Positions 33,181-42,024 of a DNA stretch of 64,000 nucleotides are shown here, piece by piece. The notes beneath the pieces were generated by a model, which was not told the DNA's origin, did no database searches, and saw nothing but the letters and a program-made list of their open reading frames with translations. Each line of letters opens with the position of its first letter. The first letter of the stretch is position 1. This DNA is from Ramlibacter alkalitolerans (GTDB lineage: Bacteria; Pseudomonadota; Gammaproteobacteria; Burkholderiales; Burkholderiaceae_C): contig NZ_JAEQND010000006.1 in the NCBI RefSeq assembly GCF_016722765.1, positions 62,001-126,000 on the forward strand. Reading direction: 5' to 3'. The translations under genes and the position numbers were made by a program.

Positions 33181-33636
33181 TCACTCTCCCCGGGCGCGCG
33201 CACGCATCCACAGCACCAATCTCGCGAGTGCGATGCCAGCCAATGCCCCGGCAACGTCCACGCCCGCATCGGTCAGTCGGGGCGTGCGTCCGGGAACCCA
33301 GAACTGTGCGATCTCGGAGGCGACCGACAGCGTGGCGATGAGTGCCAGCACGTAACGCGTGCGGACGGCCATCCCCAGCTTCACGGCGAAACCGAGGGCA
33401 ACGAAGGCGATCACGTGGGCGAGGTTGATCGAAGCCGAGTGGGCTTCGATCCAGTTCATGGGCCAGCCGATCCACGGGTACTGGATGCGCAGGAAGCGGA
33501 GGAACGTGTTCGGGGCCAGCAACAGGCACACGAGGGAAACCAGGCACACGCCCATCACGACGCGCCGCAGCGCTGGCGTCCATCGTGCGGTGCCGGGTGG
33601 GTCCCTCCGCTCGCGAAGAGACGGTTTCGCTTTCAC
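33181..33636 (-). CDS. VanZ-like membrane protein
   Basis: 151 residues with about four membrane helices. It matches VanZ-like proteins in INLAHVIAFVALGFAVKLGM and SEIAQFWVPGRTPRLTDAGV. Such proteins often sit at the ends of exopolysaccharide loci; their biochemical role is unclear. The start is GTG at 33636 and overlaps the upstream glycosyltransferase stop (GTGA). It is the last gene of the long polysaccharide operon. Confidence 0.82.
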   Translation of the reverse strand: MKAKPSLRERRDPPGTARWTPALRRVVMGVCLVSLVCLLLAPNTFLRFLRIQYPWIGWPMNWIEAHSASINLAHVIAFVALGFAVKLGMAVRTRYVLALIATLSVASEIAQFWVPGRTPRLTDAGVDVAGALAGIALARLVLWMRARARGE

Positions 33637-34781
33637 ACCCCCGGCAGCAATTCGCGGTAGACCCCGATCGTGCGGGAGATGACCGACTGCTCGTCGAATT
33701 CGCGCAGTGCCTTCGCGCGTGCAGCGGCGCCCAGTCGCGCGCGCAGCGAAGCGTCGTCGTGCAGGCGCGCGATGGCGCGTGCAAGGGCGACCGCATCCCT
33801 GGCCGGCACCAGCAGGCCGTCAACGCCATCGGTGACGACCTCGCGGCAGCCGGGCACGTCCGTGGTCACCAGCGGCAAGCCGCAGGCGGCGGCCTCGATC
33901 AGGCCCTTCGGCAGGCCCTCGCGGTAGCTCGGGAGGATCACGGCGTCGGCGGAGTGGAAGAGCGCGGGCATGTCGTCCACGTGCCCGAGCCAGCGCACCA
34001 GACCTTCGCGCTCCCAGCCCCTGATCGTTTCCTCCGACGCTGCAGCCGGGTTGCCGGGGTCCGGCTCGCCGGCCAGCAGGAATTCCATCGCGCGACCTTC
34101 CGACTGCAGCAGCCGCGCAGCCTCCACGAATTCACGCAGGCCCTTGTCCCAGAGCAGCCGCGCAGGCAGCACGACGCGGAACGCACCCTTCTTGCCGCTT
34201 CCGCTCCCGCTCTCGCGGGCCGGCTTCGGTGTGAAGCGCCGGCAGTCGACCCCCGAGCCCGGGATGAGGCGCACCTGGTCGGCACGCACCAGGCCGGCGC
34301 GGTGGAACAGGGCCACGTCGTCGGGGTTCTGCAGGATGAGCCGCGCGGTTTCGCCGCCGAGCGCGAGGCGCAGCAGCGAACTCACTACCGGACGCAGCAC
34401 GCGGGCCTTCACGTCGCCGCTGGTGAACACATACCCCATTCCCGCCACGGCGTTCACGCGGGCCGGCACACCCGCCAGCCGCGCTGCCAGGGAGCCGTAC
34501 ACGGCACACTTGATCGTGAAGCCGTGCACGAGTTCCACCTGCTCCGCGACGATGAGGCGCCGCAGCCAGCGCAGGAGTGCGAGTTCGCGCAGCGGGTTGA
34601 GGCTGCGCCGCTGCATCGGCGCCTCGATCCAGCGAAACCCCAGTTCGCCCAGTCGCGCGCCGTAAGGTCCACCCGGCGAGAGCAGCAGGACCTCGTGCCC
34701 CGCATCGCGCAGGGCGACGGCCAGCGAGCGCCGGAAGTTGTACAGGTACCAGTCCGTGTTCGCGAAGAGCAGGATTTTCAA
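33633..34781 (-). CDS. glycosyltransferase family 4 protein
   Basis: A 382-residue GT-B retaining glycosyltransferase. The N-terminus MKILLFANTDWYLYNFRRSL is typical of group 1 transferases that add sugars to lipid-linked units. The C-terminal nucleotide-sugar site shows ILPSYREGLPKGLIEAAACG (EX7E motif). It starts with TTG at 34781, overlapping the previous stop (TTGA), with GGAG seven bases upstream. It probably adds one sugar of the polysaccharide repeat. Donor and acceptor are unknown. Confidence 0.9.
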   Translation of the reverse strand: MKILLFANTDWYLYNFRRSLAVALRDAGHEVLLLSPGGPYGARLGELGFRWIEAPMQRRSLNPLRELALLRWLRRLIVAEQVELVHGFTIKCAVYGSLAARLAGVPARVNAVAGMGYVFTSGDVKARVLRPVVSSLLRLALGGETARLILQNPDDVALFHRAGLVRADQVRLIPGSGVDCRRFTPKPARESGSGSGKKGAFRVVLPARLLWDKGLREFVEAARLLQSEGRAMEFLLAGEPDPGNPAAASEETIRGWEREGLVRWLGHVDDMPALFHSADAVILPSYREGLPKGLIEAAACGLPLVTTDVPGCREVVTDGVDGLLVPARDAVALARAIARLHDDASLRARLGAAARAKALREFDEQSVISRTIGVYRELLPGV

Positions 34782-37700
34782 CGAAGGGCTCCGTCCGTTC
34801 GTGTGGCAGGCATGGTGTCGGCTTTGTCAGGGGCATGGACAGCAGCCAGGGCATTCTGCGGGATGACGCGCATGATGTCCTCGACGATCAGACGTACGCC
34901 CAGGTTCGACAGGTGGTCCGCGTCACGGTACAGGGGAACGGCGTTCAGGTGCGTCACGCATCGCCCCGGCACCACGGTATTGCACAGGTGCTGTGCCGGC
35001 CGCACGAGCACGACGTTCCTCGCGCCCCGCAGGTCCGCGAACACTTCCGTCGCATGCCGCGCCCTGGCCTCGTACACGGCGAAACTGGTGGAGCCATCCG
35101 CGGGCGCCAGCGTGCCGTGGCGGGACAGCAGCTTCATCAGGTAGTCGGGAACGTACCAGCCGGCCTCCGGCACCGACTGAACGACGATCACCTCCTTTCC
35201 TGCCGCTGCATAGCTGCGGATCGTCCGCTGCATGCGCTGCTGCAAGCCGGCGAGCCGCTCCTTCTCCGGCGTCGTCAGTCGTGTTCCGTTCGCCACCAGG
35301 TCGAGCCGGGTGGGCTGCCCCTTCTCGACGCCGCCTTCGCCGTTGTCGAAGCGCGCGCGCTCCAGGTAAAGCGGCCAGCGTGCCACCAGCACCACGTAAT
35401 GCAGTTCGGGCTTGCGGGCGAGGTACTCGAAGGTGGCCTTGTTGTGCTCGTAGCAGCGGTGGTCGGTCCCCTGGTCCGCCCGGTACACGTCGAGAATGGG
35501 CGGACAGCCTTCGTAGGTGAACTGGGTGACCTTGAGGCCACGCTTGCTGGCGGCCTGCGACAGCTCGTAGACCAGCGCGCGGGCGTGCGAATCGCCCACC
35601 ACTGCGATCCGGGCCTCTCCCTCCCCGTACGAACAGGCGTGCTCGGGCGCGACGAACTTCTTCGGATTCGATGCGCATCCGACATAGCGGAAGAAGTTCT
35701 TGTCCTCCGGCTGGAAGCGCGCGAACTCGGGACCCCATCGCAGGCGAAAACCGTTGCTGCGGTCACCGAGCACTCCGAAGGCCGCGAACACGGCCAGCCC
35801 CGCAAGGGACAGCGCGAACACATGGTTGCGGGTGAGGAACTGGCGGCCGCGGAACGGCATCTCCACGTACTGCCAGCTCAGGTAGGCGAGCACGAGACTG
35901 GCGGCGCACATGGAAAGCAACAGCATCGCCGGCGGCTCGTTGATGGAGGCGTGGCGCGCGAAAGCCAGCAGCGGCTGGTGCCACAGGTAGGCGCTGTAGC
36001 TGACCAGGCCGACGCCGACGCACCAGCGGCTGCCCAGGATGCGGCCCGCCAGGTTCTCCGGCCGCGCGAACAGGATGATCAACAGCGCGCCCAGCGTCGG
36101 GACGAGCGCGTACGCGCCGGGAAACGGCAGCGACTTGTCGAACACGAACACCGCGTACGCGATCAGACCCAGGCCCAGCAACGCGGCGAATGCGCCCCAC
36201 GCGGCAAGGCGGTCGGTGATCGCGCGATCGTGCCGTCCGCTGGCGAACACCGCCCCGAGCGCGCCCACCATCAGTTCCCAGGCGCGCGTCGGCAGCAGGT
36301 AGAAGGTGGCGTCCGGCGCCCGCGTGGCGCCCCATTGCGCGAGCGCAAGGCTCAGGACGAGGATGGCGCCCAGTGCCACGTAGGCCGCGCGCCGGCCGAA
36401 TCGCCACAGGAAGACGAGCAGGAGGGGAAACAGCACATAGAACTGTTCCTCCACGGCGAGGCTCCACGTGTGGAGCAGCGGCTTGAGTTCGCTGGCCGTA
36501 TCGAAATAGCCGCTCTGCTGCCAGAACAGGATGTTGGACGAGAAGGCCGCCACCGCCACGACGCTCCTGGCGAATTCCCGCATGTCCACGGGCGTGAGCA
36601 GGCGCCAGGCAAGCGGCAGGCAGAAGACGAGCACCAGGAAGAGGGCGGGCAGGATGCGCCGCGCCCGGCGCTCGTAGAAGCGGGCGACGGAGAACTTTCC
36701 CTGCTCCTGCTCGTCCAGGATGATGTACGTGATCAGGTAACCGCTGATCACGAAGAACACGTCCACGCCGACGAAGCCGCCGCTGAAGGTCGTCATCCCG
36801 GCGTGGAACAGCATGACCGGGACCACGGCGACGGCGCGCAGGCCGTCGATCTCACGCCTGTACTTCATGCCTTCCCCGCCCTTGCGCGCGCCGTTGCCGG
36901 AACCGGGCGGCCGCGTGTTCCCCCGCGGCTGCCGGGACGCTCCGAAATGGCCGATCACGCTGGTGTCGATCCCGGTCAGGCGCACCGAGCCGAGCCAGGC
37001 CGCCGCGTTCCAAACGGCCATCGCCACGGCGTTGCCCGCGGCAGCGCCCATGATTCCGAAGCGCGGGATCAGCAGCGCCGACACCACGGCGTTCACGATC
37101 ACGCCCAGCGCCGTGAACCGCAGCAGCTTGCCTTCGTGGCCGCTCATCATGAGCTGCGAGCTCGCCATGCCGGCTGCTGCATTCACGGCCTGGCCGGCGA
37201 ACAGGACGAGCATGGGTCCGTAGGCGGCTTCGAACGGGGCGCCGAACACCAGCCGCAGCGGCGAACTGCCGAACAGCAGGAAGAACAGCGGGAGCGGCAT
37301 GGCCCCCAGGAGTGCCAGCCGCGCCATGAAAACGGCCGTGGATTGCAGCGTGGCCGTCTCGCCGGCCGCACGCAAGGTTGCGAACTTCGGGGTGGCCAGC
37401 AGGTTCACGGCGGTGTACACGAAGCCGCTCAGAAGGGCCATCTGGGTGGCGATGCGATAGATCCCCACCTGCTGCAGGGTGCCCAGGGCGCCCAGCAGGA
37501 GGATGTCGGTGTACGAGTTGAGCAGCATCAATCCGGAATTGCCGGCCATGACGGTGGCACTTCCGAGCCACGCGCGCGTGTGGAAGCTCGGAGCCGCCGC
37601 CGCCAGCGGCGCCGGAGACATCCGCCGCAACACCAGGATGCCGGCCACGGCCGCGGCCAGCGATCCGATCGCGAGGGCTGCAAAGGCGTGCACCAGTTGC

Positions 37701-38230
37701 GCGCCGTGCCACAGCAGCACCACGAGGCCGAAGCACACGATCTGCAACCCGGGCCGCAGCAGCATTTCGGGCAGCTGTCCCCACACCGGGTGGTTCAAGC
37801 CGCGCAATACCGCGAGCCTGAGCGCGGAGAGCTGGTCGAGGAAGAGCACGGCCGCCAGCAGCAGCGCCGCCGACGCCGTGAAGGAAACCGTGGCCGGTTG
37901 CACGGCGAGCCGCGCGAAGACGATCGCCGCGACGGCGCCCACCAGCGCGATCACCGCGGCGTACTGCGTGCCGCGCCGCATCATGCCCTTCGCTTCCGCC
38001 CAGCCATCGTCCTGCAGGGCTGCCGCGACGCGCCGCAGCAGCAGGGTGCCCCACCCGTAGCTCACGGGGACGCCGGCCAGCGTCAGGATGATCACCGCGT
38101 AGCCGTATGCGCCGAGTCCGTCCGGCCCCAGCGTACGGCCGAGGATCACGGTGACGAGCAGGCCCAGGCCCATGCCGGCGACCCGCAGCGCCCCGAGCGC
38201 CGCGGCGGATGCGACCAGGGCCCCTTTCAT
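34778..38230 (-). CDS. Wzx-type flippase fused in frame to OafA-type acyltransferase with SGNH domain
   Basis: One uninterrupted 1150-residue frame. Residues 1 to about 440 are a polysaccharide flippase (start MKGALVASAAALGALRVAGM, then GRTLGPDGLGAYGYAVIIL) with 12 or more helices. After a basic linker, MKYRREIDGLRAVAVVPVML (residue 455) begins a complete acyltransferase-3 domain including HTWSLAVEEQFYVLFPLLL. The last third is an SGNH domain with VVGDSHARALVYELS and DADHLSNLGV. These are normally two proteins. GGGGAAGG just before the internal ATG at 36868 could also allow separate translation. The fused parts would move and O-acylate repeat units. Confidence 0.82.
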   Translation of the reverse strand: MKGALVASAAALGALRVAGMGLGLLVTVILGRTLGPDGLGAYGYAVIILTLAGVPVSYGWGTLLLRRVAAALQDDGWAEAKGMMRRGTQYAAVIALVGAVAAIVFARLAVQPATVSFTASAALLLAAVLFLDQLSALRLAVLRGLNHPVWGQLPEMLLRPGLQIVCFGLVVLLWHGAQLVHAFAALAIGSLAAAVAGILVLRRMSPAPLAAAAPSFHTRAWLGSATVMAGNSGLMLLNSYTDILLLGALGTLQQVGIYRIATQMALLSGFVYTAVNLLATPKFATLRAAGETATLQSTAVFMARLALLGAMPLPLFFLLFGSSPLRLVFGAPFEAAYGPMLVLFAGQAVNAAAGMASSQLMMSGHEGKLLRFTALGVIVNAVVSALLIPRFGIMGAAAGNAVAMAVWNAAAWLGSVRLTGIDTSVIGHFGASRQPRGNTRPPGSGNGARKGGEGMKYRREIDGLRAVAVVPVMLFHAGMTTFSGGFVGVDVFFVISGYLITYIILDEQEQGKFSVARFYERRARRILPALFLVLVFCLPLAWRLLTPVDMREFARSVVAVAAFSSNILFWQQSGYFDTASELKPLLHTWSLAVEEQFYVLFPLLLVFLWRFGRRAAYVALGAILVLSLALAQWGATRAPDATFYLLPTRAWELMVGALGAVFASGRHDRAITDRLAAWGAFAALLGLGLIAYAVFVFDKSLPFPGAYALVPTLGALLIILFARPENLAGRILGSRWCVGVGLVSYSAYLWHQPLLAFARHASINEPPAMLLLSMCAASLVLAYLSWQYVEMPFRGRQFLTRNHVFALSLAGLAVFAAFGVLGDRSNGFRLRWGPEFARFQPEDKNFFRYVGCASNPKKFVAPEHACSYGEGEARIAVVGDSHARALVYELSQAASKRGLKVTQFTYEGCPPILDVYRADQGTDHRCYEHNKATFEYLARKPELHYVVLVARWPLYLERARFDNGEGGVEKGQPTRLDLVANGTRLTTPEKERLAGLQQRMQRTIRSYAAAGKEVIVVQSVPEAGWYVPDYLMKLLSRHGTLAPADGSTSFAVYEARARHATEVFADLRGARNVVLVRPAQHLCNTVVPGRCVTHLNAVPLYRDADHLSNLGVRLIVEDIMRVIPQNALAAVHAPDKADTMPATRTDGALR

Positions 38231-40212
38231 GCCGGCGCGCCTCTTTGGCTGCGGCGCCAGCCCTGGTACATGAGGATGGACCACAACTGCGTCTCGTGGT
38301 CGCGGCGGCCGGACAGGTGATCCGCCCAGAGCCGCCGCACGTGCGCCACATCGAACACGCCCGCATCCTGCAAGGCCTGCGCGTCGAGGAGCGACTCCGC
38401 CCAGTCGCGCAGGCCCGCGCGCAACCAGCGCCCCACTGGCACGGCGAACCCTGCCTTCGGGCGATCGACGAGCGCACGCGGGACGTGCCGGTACAGCAGC
38501 TCGCGCAGGATCGTCTTGCCCTGGAGGCCATCGACCTTCATCGGCAGCGGCAGCCGCCAAGCCAGCTTGAACACCTCGCGGCTCAGGAACGGCGTGCGCA
38601 CCTCCAGCGCCACGGCCATGCTGGCGCGGTCGACTTTCGTGAGGACATCGTCGGGGAGGTAGTTCGCCGTGTCCAGCAGCATGGCCTGGCCGGCGAACTC
38701 GAGGGCGGCCGAGCGCGTGTCGCTGCGCGCCGTCAGGGCGCTGCCCGCATGCGGATGCGCCAGCACGCGCAGCGGCGCCCCCGTCGTCAGCAGGCGGTTG
38801 TGGAAGTCGGCGCAGTTGTGCGCCGAAAGCAGCCCGGCGAGCTTGTGGATCTTCTCGCCGGCCTTGCCCGCGGCGAGTTCGCGCGGCGCCAGCCGGCCCG
38901 CCAAGCTCACCGCCCGGTTCAGGGCCGCAGGTGACACGGTCCGCAAGGTGGCGGAGGCGGCATGGCGCAGCGGCGAGGGCACGCCCGAGAGGCGAGACCA
39001 CACACGGGGGCCGTGGAAGTAGCGGTTGTAGCCGGCGAAGAGTTCGTCTCCGCCGTCCCCGGACAGCACCACCGTCACGTGCTCGCGCGCCATCCGCGAG
39101 ACCAGGTAGGTGGGCACTTGCGAGGAGTCCGCGAACGGCTCGTCGTAGGTTGCCGCCACCTCGGGAATGGCGGCCTGGACCTCCGCGGACGTGAGCCTCA
39201 GCTCTGTATGCCGGGTGCCCAGGTGCTTGCTCACGGCGCGGGCATGGACCGCCTCGTCGTAGCCGGCTTCCTCCATCCCGATCGTGAAGGTGCGCACGGG
39301 CTGCGAGGCGCCGTCCTGCATCAGCGCGGTGGTGAGCGACGAGTCGATGCCGCCGGAGAGCAGCGCGCCGAGCGGAACGTCCGACACCATGCGCCGCCGC
39401 GCCGAGCGTCCGAGCACCTCCTGCAGTTGCTCCAGAGCCGATTCGCGCGTTCCGGCGAAACCCCGCTGGCGCGCGGCGAGGGCGGTGCCGACCATGTCCC
39501 AGTAGGCGACCGGCGCAGGCAGCGTTCCGCTGCGGACGTTTTCCTCGCGCACGGTCAGGCTGGTCGCGGGCGGAAGCTTCCACACCCCTTCGTAGATGGT
39601 CGCGGGCGCCGGCACGTAGCTGTACTTCAGGAAGTCCGCCAGCGCGTCGGCGTTCTCGGATGGCGCAAAGCCGGGCCAGGCCCGCAGCGACTTCAGCTCG
39701 GAGCCGAACAGGAGGACGCCGTTGGCGCACCCGTAGTACAGGGGTTTTTCGCCGAAGGGATCGCGGGCGAGCGTGAGCGTGCGCTCCGCGCGGTCATGCA
39801 CGGCCAGCGCGAACATGCCATCCAGCAGTTCGAGGGCGCGCTGCACGCCCAAGTCGGCGAAGAGTTCGAGCAGGACTTCAGTGTCGGAATGGCCGCGCCA
39901 GCGAATGGAGCCCCGGCGCTGCTCTATGCCGACCCGCAAGTCGGCGAAGTTGTAGATCTCACCGTTGAAGGCGATGACGAACCTGCCGTCGTGCGACTTC
40001 ATCGGCTGCGCGCCCGCAGGCGACAGGTCGATGATCGACAGGCGCCGATGGCCCAGTCCGGTGAGGGCCGAGCCCGCGCCACCCAGCACCTCGTGGCCGT
40101 CGGCGTCGGGGCCGCGGTGGGCGATCGCACGGGTCATGGCCTGCAGGCGCAGCAGGCCTTCGGCCGGGCCGACCGACGGCGAGACGGAGAGGAAGCCGGT
40201 GATGCCGCACAT
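38227..40212 (-). CDS. asnB: asparagine synthase (glutamine-hydrolysing)-type amidotransferase
   Basis: 661 residues. The N-terminal class II glutaminase starts at MCGITGFLSVSP with catalytic Cys2. The synthase domain has the pyrophosphate loop GALLSGGIDSSLTTALMQDG at about 283-302 and LSGDGGDELFAGYNRYFHG. In polysaccharide loci such proteins amidate uronic acid carboxyls (for example WbpS-type proteins in Pseudomonas O-antigen clusters), which fits the wbpO/wbpP genes here. This role is inference; free asparagine synthesis is the alternative. Overlaps the flippase start by four bases. Confidence 0.92.
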   Translation of the reverse strand: MCGITGFLSVSPSVGPAEGLLRLQAMTRAIAHRGPDADGHEVLGGAGSALTGLGHRRLSIIDLSPAGAQPMKSHDGRFVIAFNGEIYNFADLRVGIEQRRGSIRWRGHSDTEVLLELFADLGVQRALELLDGMFALAVHDRAERTLTLARDPFGEKPLYYGCANGVLLFGSELKSLRAWPGFAPSENADALADFLKYSYVPAPATIYEGVWKLPPATSLTVREENVRSGTLPAPVAYWDMVGTALAARQRGFAGTRESALEQLQEVLGRSARRRMVSDVPLGALLSGGIDSSLTTALMQDGASQPVRTFTIGMEEAGYDEAVHARAVSKHLGTRHTELRLTSAEVQAAIPEVAATYDEPFADSSQVPTYLVSRMAREHVTVVLSGDGGDELFAGYNRYFHGPRVWSRLSGVPSPLRHAASATLRTVSPAALNRAVSLAGRLAPRELAAGKAGEKIHKLAGLLSAHNCADFHNRLLTTGAPLRVLAHPHAGSALTARSDTRSAALEFAGQAMLLDTANYLPDDVLTKVDRASMAVALEVRTPFLSREVFKLAWRLPLPMKVDGLQGKTILRELLYRHVPRALVDRPKAGFAVPVGRWLRAGLRDWAESLLDAQALQDAGVFDVAHVRRLWADHLSGRRDHETQLWSILMYQGWRRSQRGAPA

Positions 40213-40219
40213 GGCCGAC

Positions 40220-41161
40220 TCAGCTGGGTGCGGCTGTCAGCGGGAAACCGCGGGCTTGCAGTTCGGAGGCGGAGCGGGTGGTGAACAGCCAGTCGCGCTC
40301 CAGCTTCACGGGCACGATGCGATCGGCGGGGCGCAGGCCCGCGTCGCTGATGTGGAAGATGTTGTAGCCGACCTGGCGCAGGAAGGCTTCCATCTCCGGC
40401 ACGTTCGGCGCGCGGCGCAGGACCTCGCAGACCATATCGGGCTTCACGCGGGCGATCAGTTGCCGGCCGCCCCGCAACACTTCCCACTCGAAGCCTTCGA
40501 CGTCGATTTTCATGACCATCTTGGAGGCGTACCCCGCGTAGAGCTCATCGAGCGCGGCGATCGGGATGTCGACACCGTCGGCGGCGACCGAATCGAGCGC
40601 CACGGACGAAGCGAGTGCGCCGCTGCCGAAGCTGCCCGGGACCTTCAGCGTGCCCTTCGCCGCCCCGAGACCGACCAGGCGCGGGTGCACGCGCGCCACC
40701 AGGTTGTTGCGGATCGTGTTTTCCCACATGAGGACATAGTTGTCCGGCACGATCTCGTAGGCGTCGCACTGGATGCGCGGGTTCTCGCGCGCGACGGCCA
40801 GGGCGAACAGGCCCGTGTAGGCGCCGATGTCCAGGAAGGTGTCGGCGTCGGCGCTCAGCGTGATCGCCAGTTGCAGGGCCAGGCGGTCCGCCGCGCCGTG
40901 CAGGTGGCCCTGACCCCAGTAGACCTCCTTGGCCACTTGGCAGCGCTCCGCCTTCTGGAGCACGACGCTGCGGTCGTTGCCCAGCCGCAGCGTGGCAGCG
41001 CCGACGACGGGAATGCGCCGCTTCCATTCGGCCGCCTGCAGGGGAGCGAGTGCCATCACCACCGGCCGGTTGATCGCCGGCGTGAGCAGCAGGCGGCGCG
41101 CCATCGCCTTCCACAAGGCCGGCGTGGCGACCCGCCTGTAATCGGTACCCACGGCACTCAT
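40220..41161 (-). CDS. FkbM family methyltransferase
   Basis: 313 residues. The SAM-binding segment TFLDIGAYTGLFALAVAREN is central, and the FkbM signature MKIDVEGFEWEVLRGGRQL lies in the C-terminal half. These enzymes O-methylate sugars or polyketides. It begins within the stop of the preceding methyltransferase gene (ATGA at 41158-41161) and ends seven bases before asnB. It probably methylates a hydroxyl in the polysaccharide. Confidence 0.87.
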   Translation of the reverse strand: MSAVGTDYRRVATPALWKAMARRLLLTPAINRPVVMALAPLQAAEWKRRIPVVGAATLRLGNDRSVVLQKAERCQVAKEVYWGQGHLHGAADRLALQLAITLSADADTFLDIGAYTGLFALAVARENPRIQCDAYEIVPDNYVLMWENTIRNNLVARVHPRLVGLGAAKGTLKVPGSFGSGALASSVALDSVAADGVDIPIAALDELYAGYASKMVMKIDVEGFEWEVLRGGRQLIARVKPDMVCEVLRRAPNVPEMEAFLRQVGYNIFHISDAGLRPADRIVPVKLERDWLFTTRSASELQARGFPLTAAPS

Positions 41162-42024
41162 GCCGTGCCCTTGCGGCCGACGGCGCACCAGTAGGGCTCC
41201 GCAGGCGAGAAGCGCATGTCCACCAGCCCCGCCTTGCGCATCATGGCTTCGACCTCGCTGCGCGTGAAGCGCTGTTCGAGCGGGGTGCCGAAGCGGTCGC
41301 GGCTGTCCGTGCGCAGCGTCGTCATGCTGGAGTTCCGGTAGAAGGAAAGCGGCACCGACGCCACCGGCAGGCCCACGCGATCGAGCACGCGCGCCAGCCG
41401 CGCCAGCGGCCAGTAGACGGTGAAGGCGATCAGGTCCGTCGCCGTGTGCTTGGCGCGCGGCGGCAGCGCGCTCACGCCGCGCCGCACCAGGTTGCTCGCC
41501 TGCCACAAGGCGCGGAACCACAGCGGACGATTGTCGAAGCGGTAGTACAGGTAGACGAGGAAAGGCGCGCCCGGTTTCAGCAGCCGCACGCAATCGGCGA
41601 GCGCGCCGGCCGTGTCGGGAATGTGGTGCAGCACGCCGAGCGAATAGCCGAAGTCGCAGCTTGCCGGCGCGAGGGGCGCGGTCTCGGTGGTGGCATGGTG
41701 GAAGCTCGCGTTGCGGCAACTTGCGAGGTTGGCGCGGGCGATGGCCAGCGCCTCGTGGGAGGCGTCGATGCAGTGCAGGCGCCCGACCCGGGGCGCGACC
41801 ATGCGGGCCCAGCGGCCGCTGCCGCAGCCCATGTCGAAGCCCTGCGCGTCCGGCGGCAGGCTGTCCCAGGGGAAGATGCCGAAATAGCCGTCGAAAAGCC
41901 GCTGGACTTCGCCCTGGTCGAGGTTGGCCTGCGTGAACTTCGTCCACTCATCGCCGAAGGAGGCGATCGTCGCTTCGTCCCGGTTCGCTGCTGCTGTCTT
42001 GGTGTCGACCACGCAATCCTCCAT
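41158..42024 (-). CDS. class I SAM-dependent methyltransferase
   Basis: 288 residues from the ATG at 42024. Motif I is FDMGCGSGRWARMVAPRVG, followed by the acidic CIDASHEAL and YSLGVLHHIPDTAGAL. It resembles methyltransferases of polysaccharide and O-antigen clusters. The start lies 77 bases inside the preceding glycosyltransferase gene, an unusually long overlap; a GTG start 12 bases later would not remove it. Target unknown. Confidence 0.85.
   Translation of the reverse strand: MEDCVVDTKTAAANRDEATIASFGDEWTKFTQANLDQGEVQRLFDGYFGIFPWDSLPPDAQGFDMGCGSGRWARMVAPRVGRLHCIDASHEALAIARANLASCRNASFHHATTETAPLAPASCDFGYSLGVLHHIPDTAGALADCVRLLKPGAPFLVYLYYRFDNRPLWFRALWQASNLVRRGVSALPPRAKHTATDLIAFTVYWPLARLARVLDRVGLPVASVPLSFYRNSSMTTLRTDSRDRFGTPLEQRFTRSEVEAMMRKAGLVDMRFSPAEPYWCAVGRKGTA

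Noticed and set aside
38231-39730. A 500-residue N-terminal extension of the flippase-acyltransferase frame
   Set aside because: It overlaps asnB entirely and has shadow composition. The true start is ATG 38230, overlapping the asnB stop.
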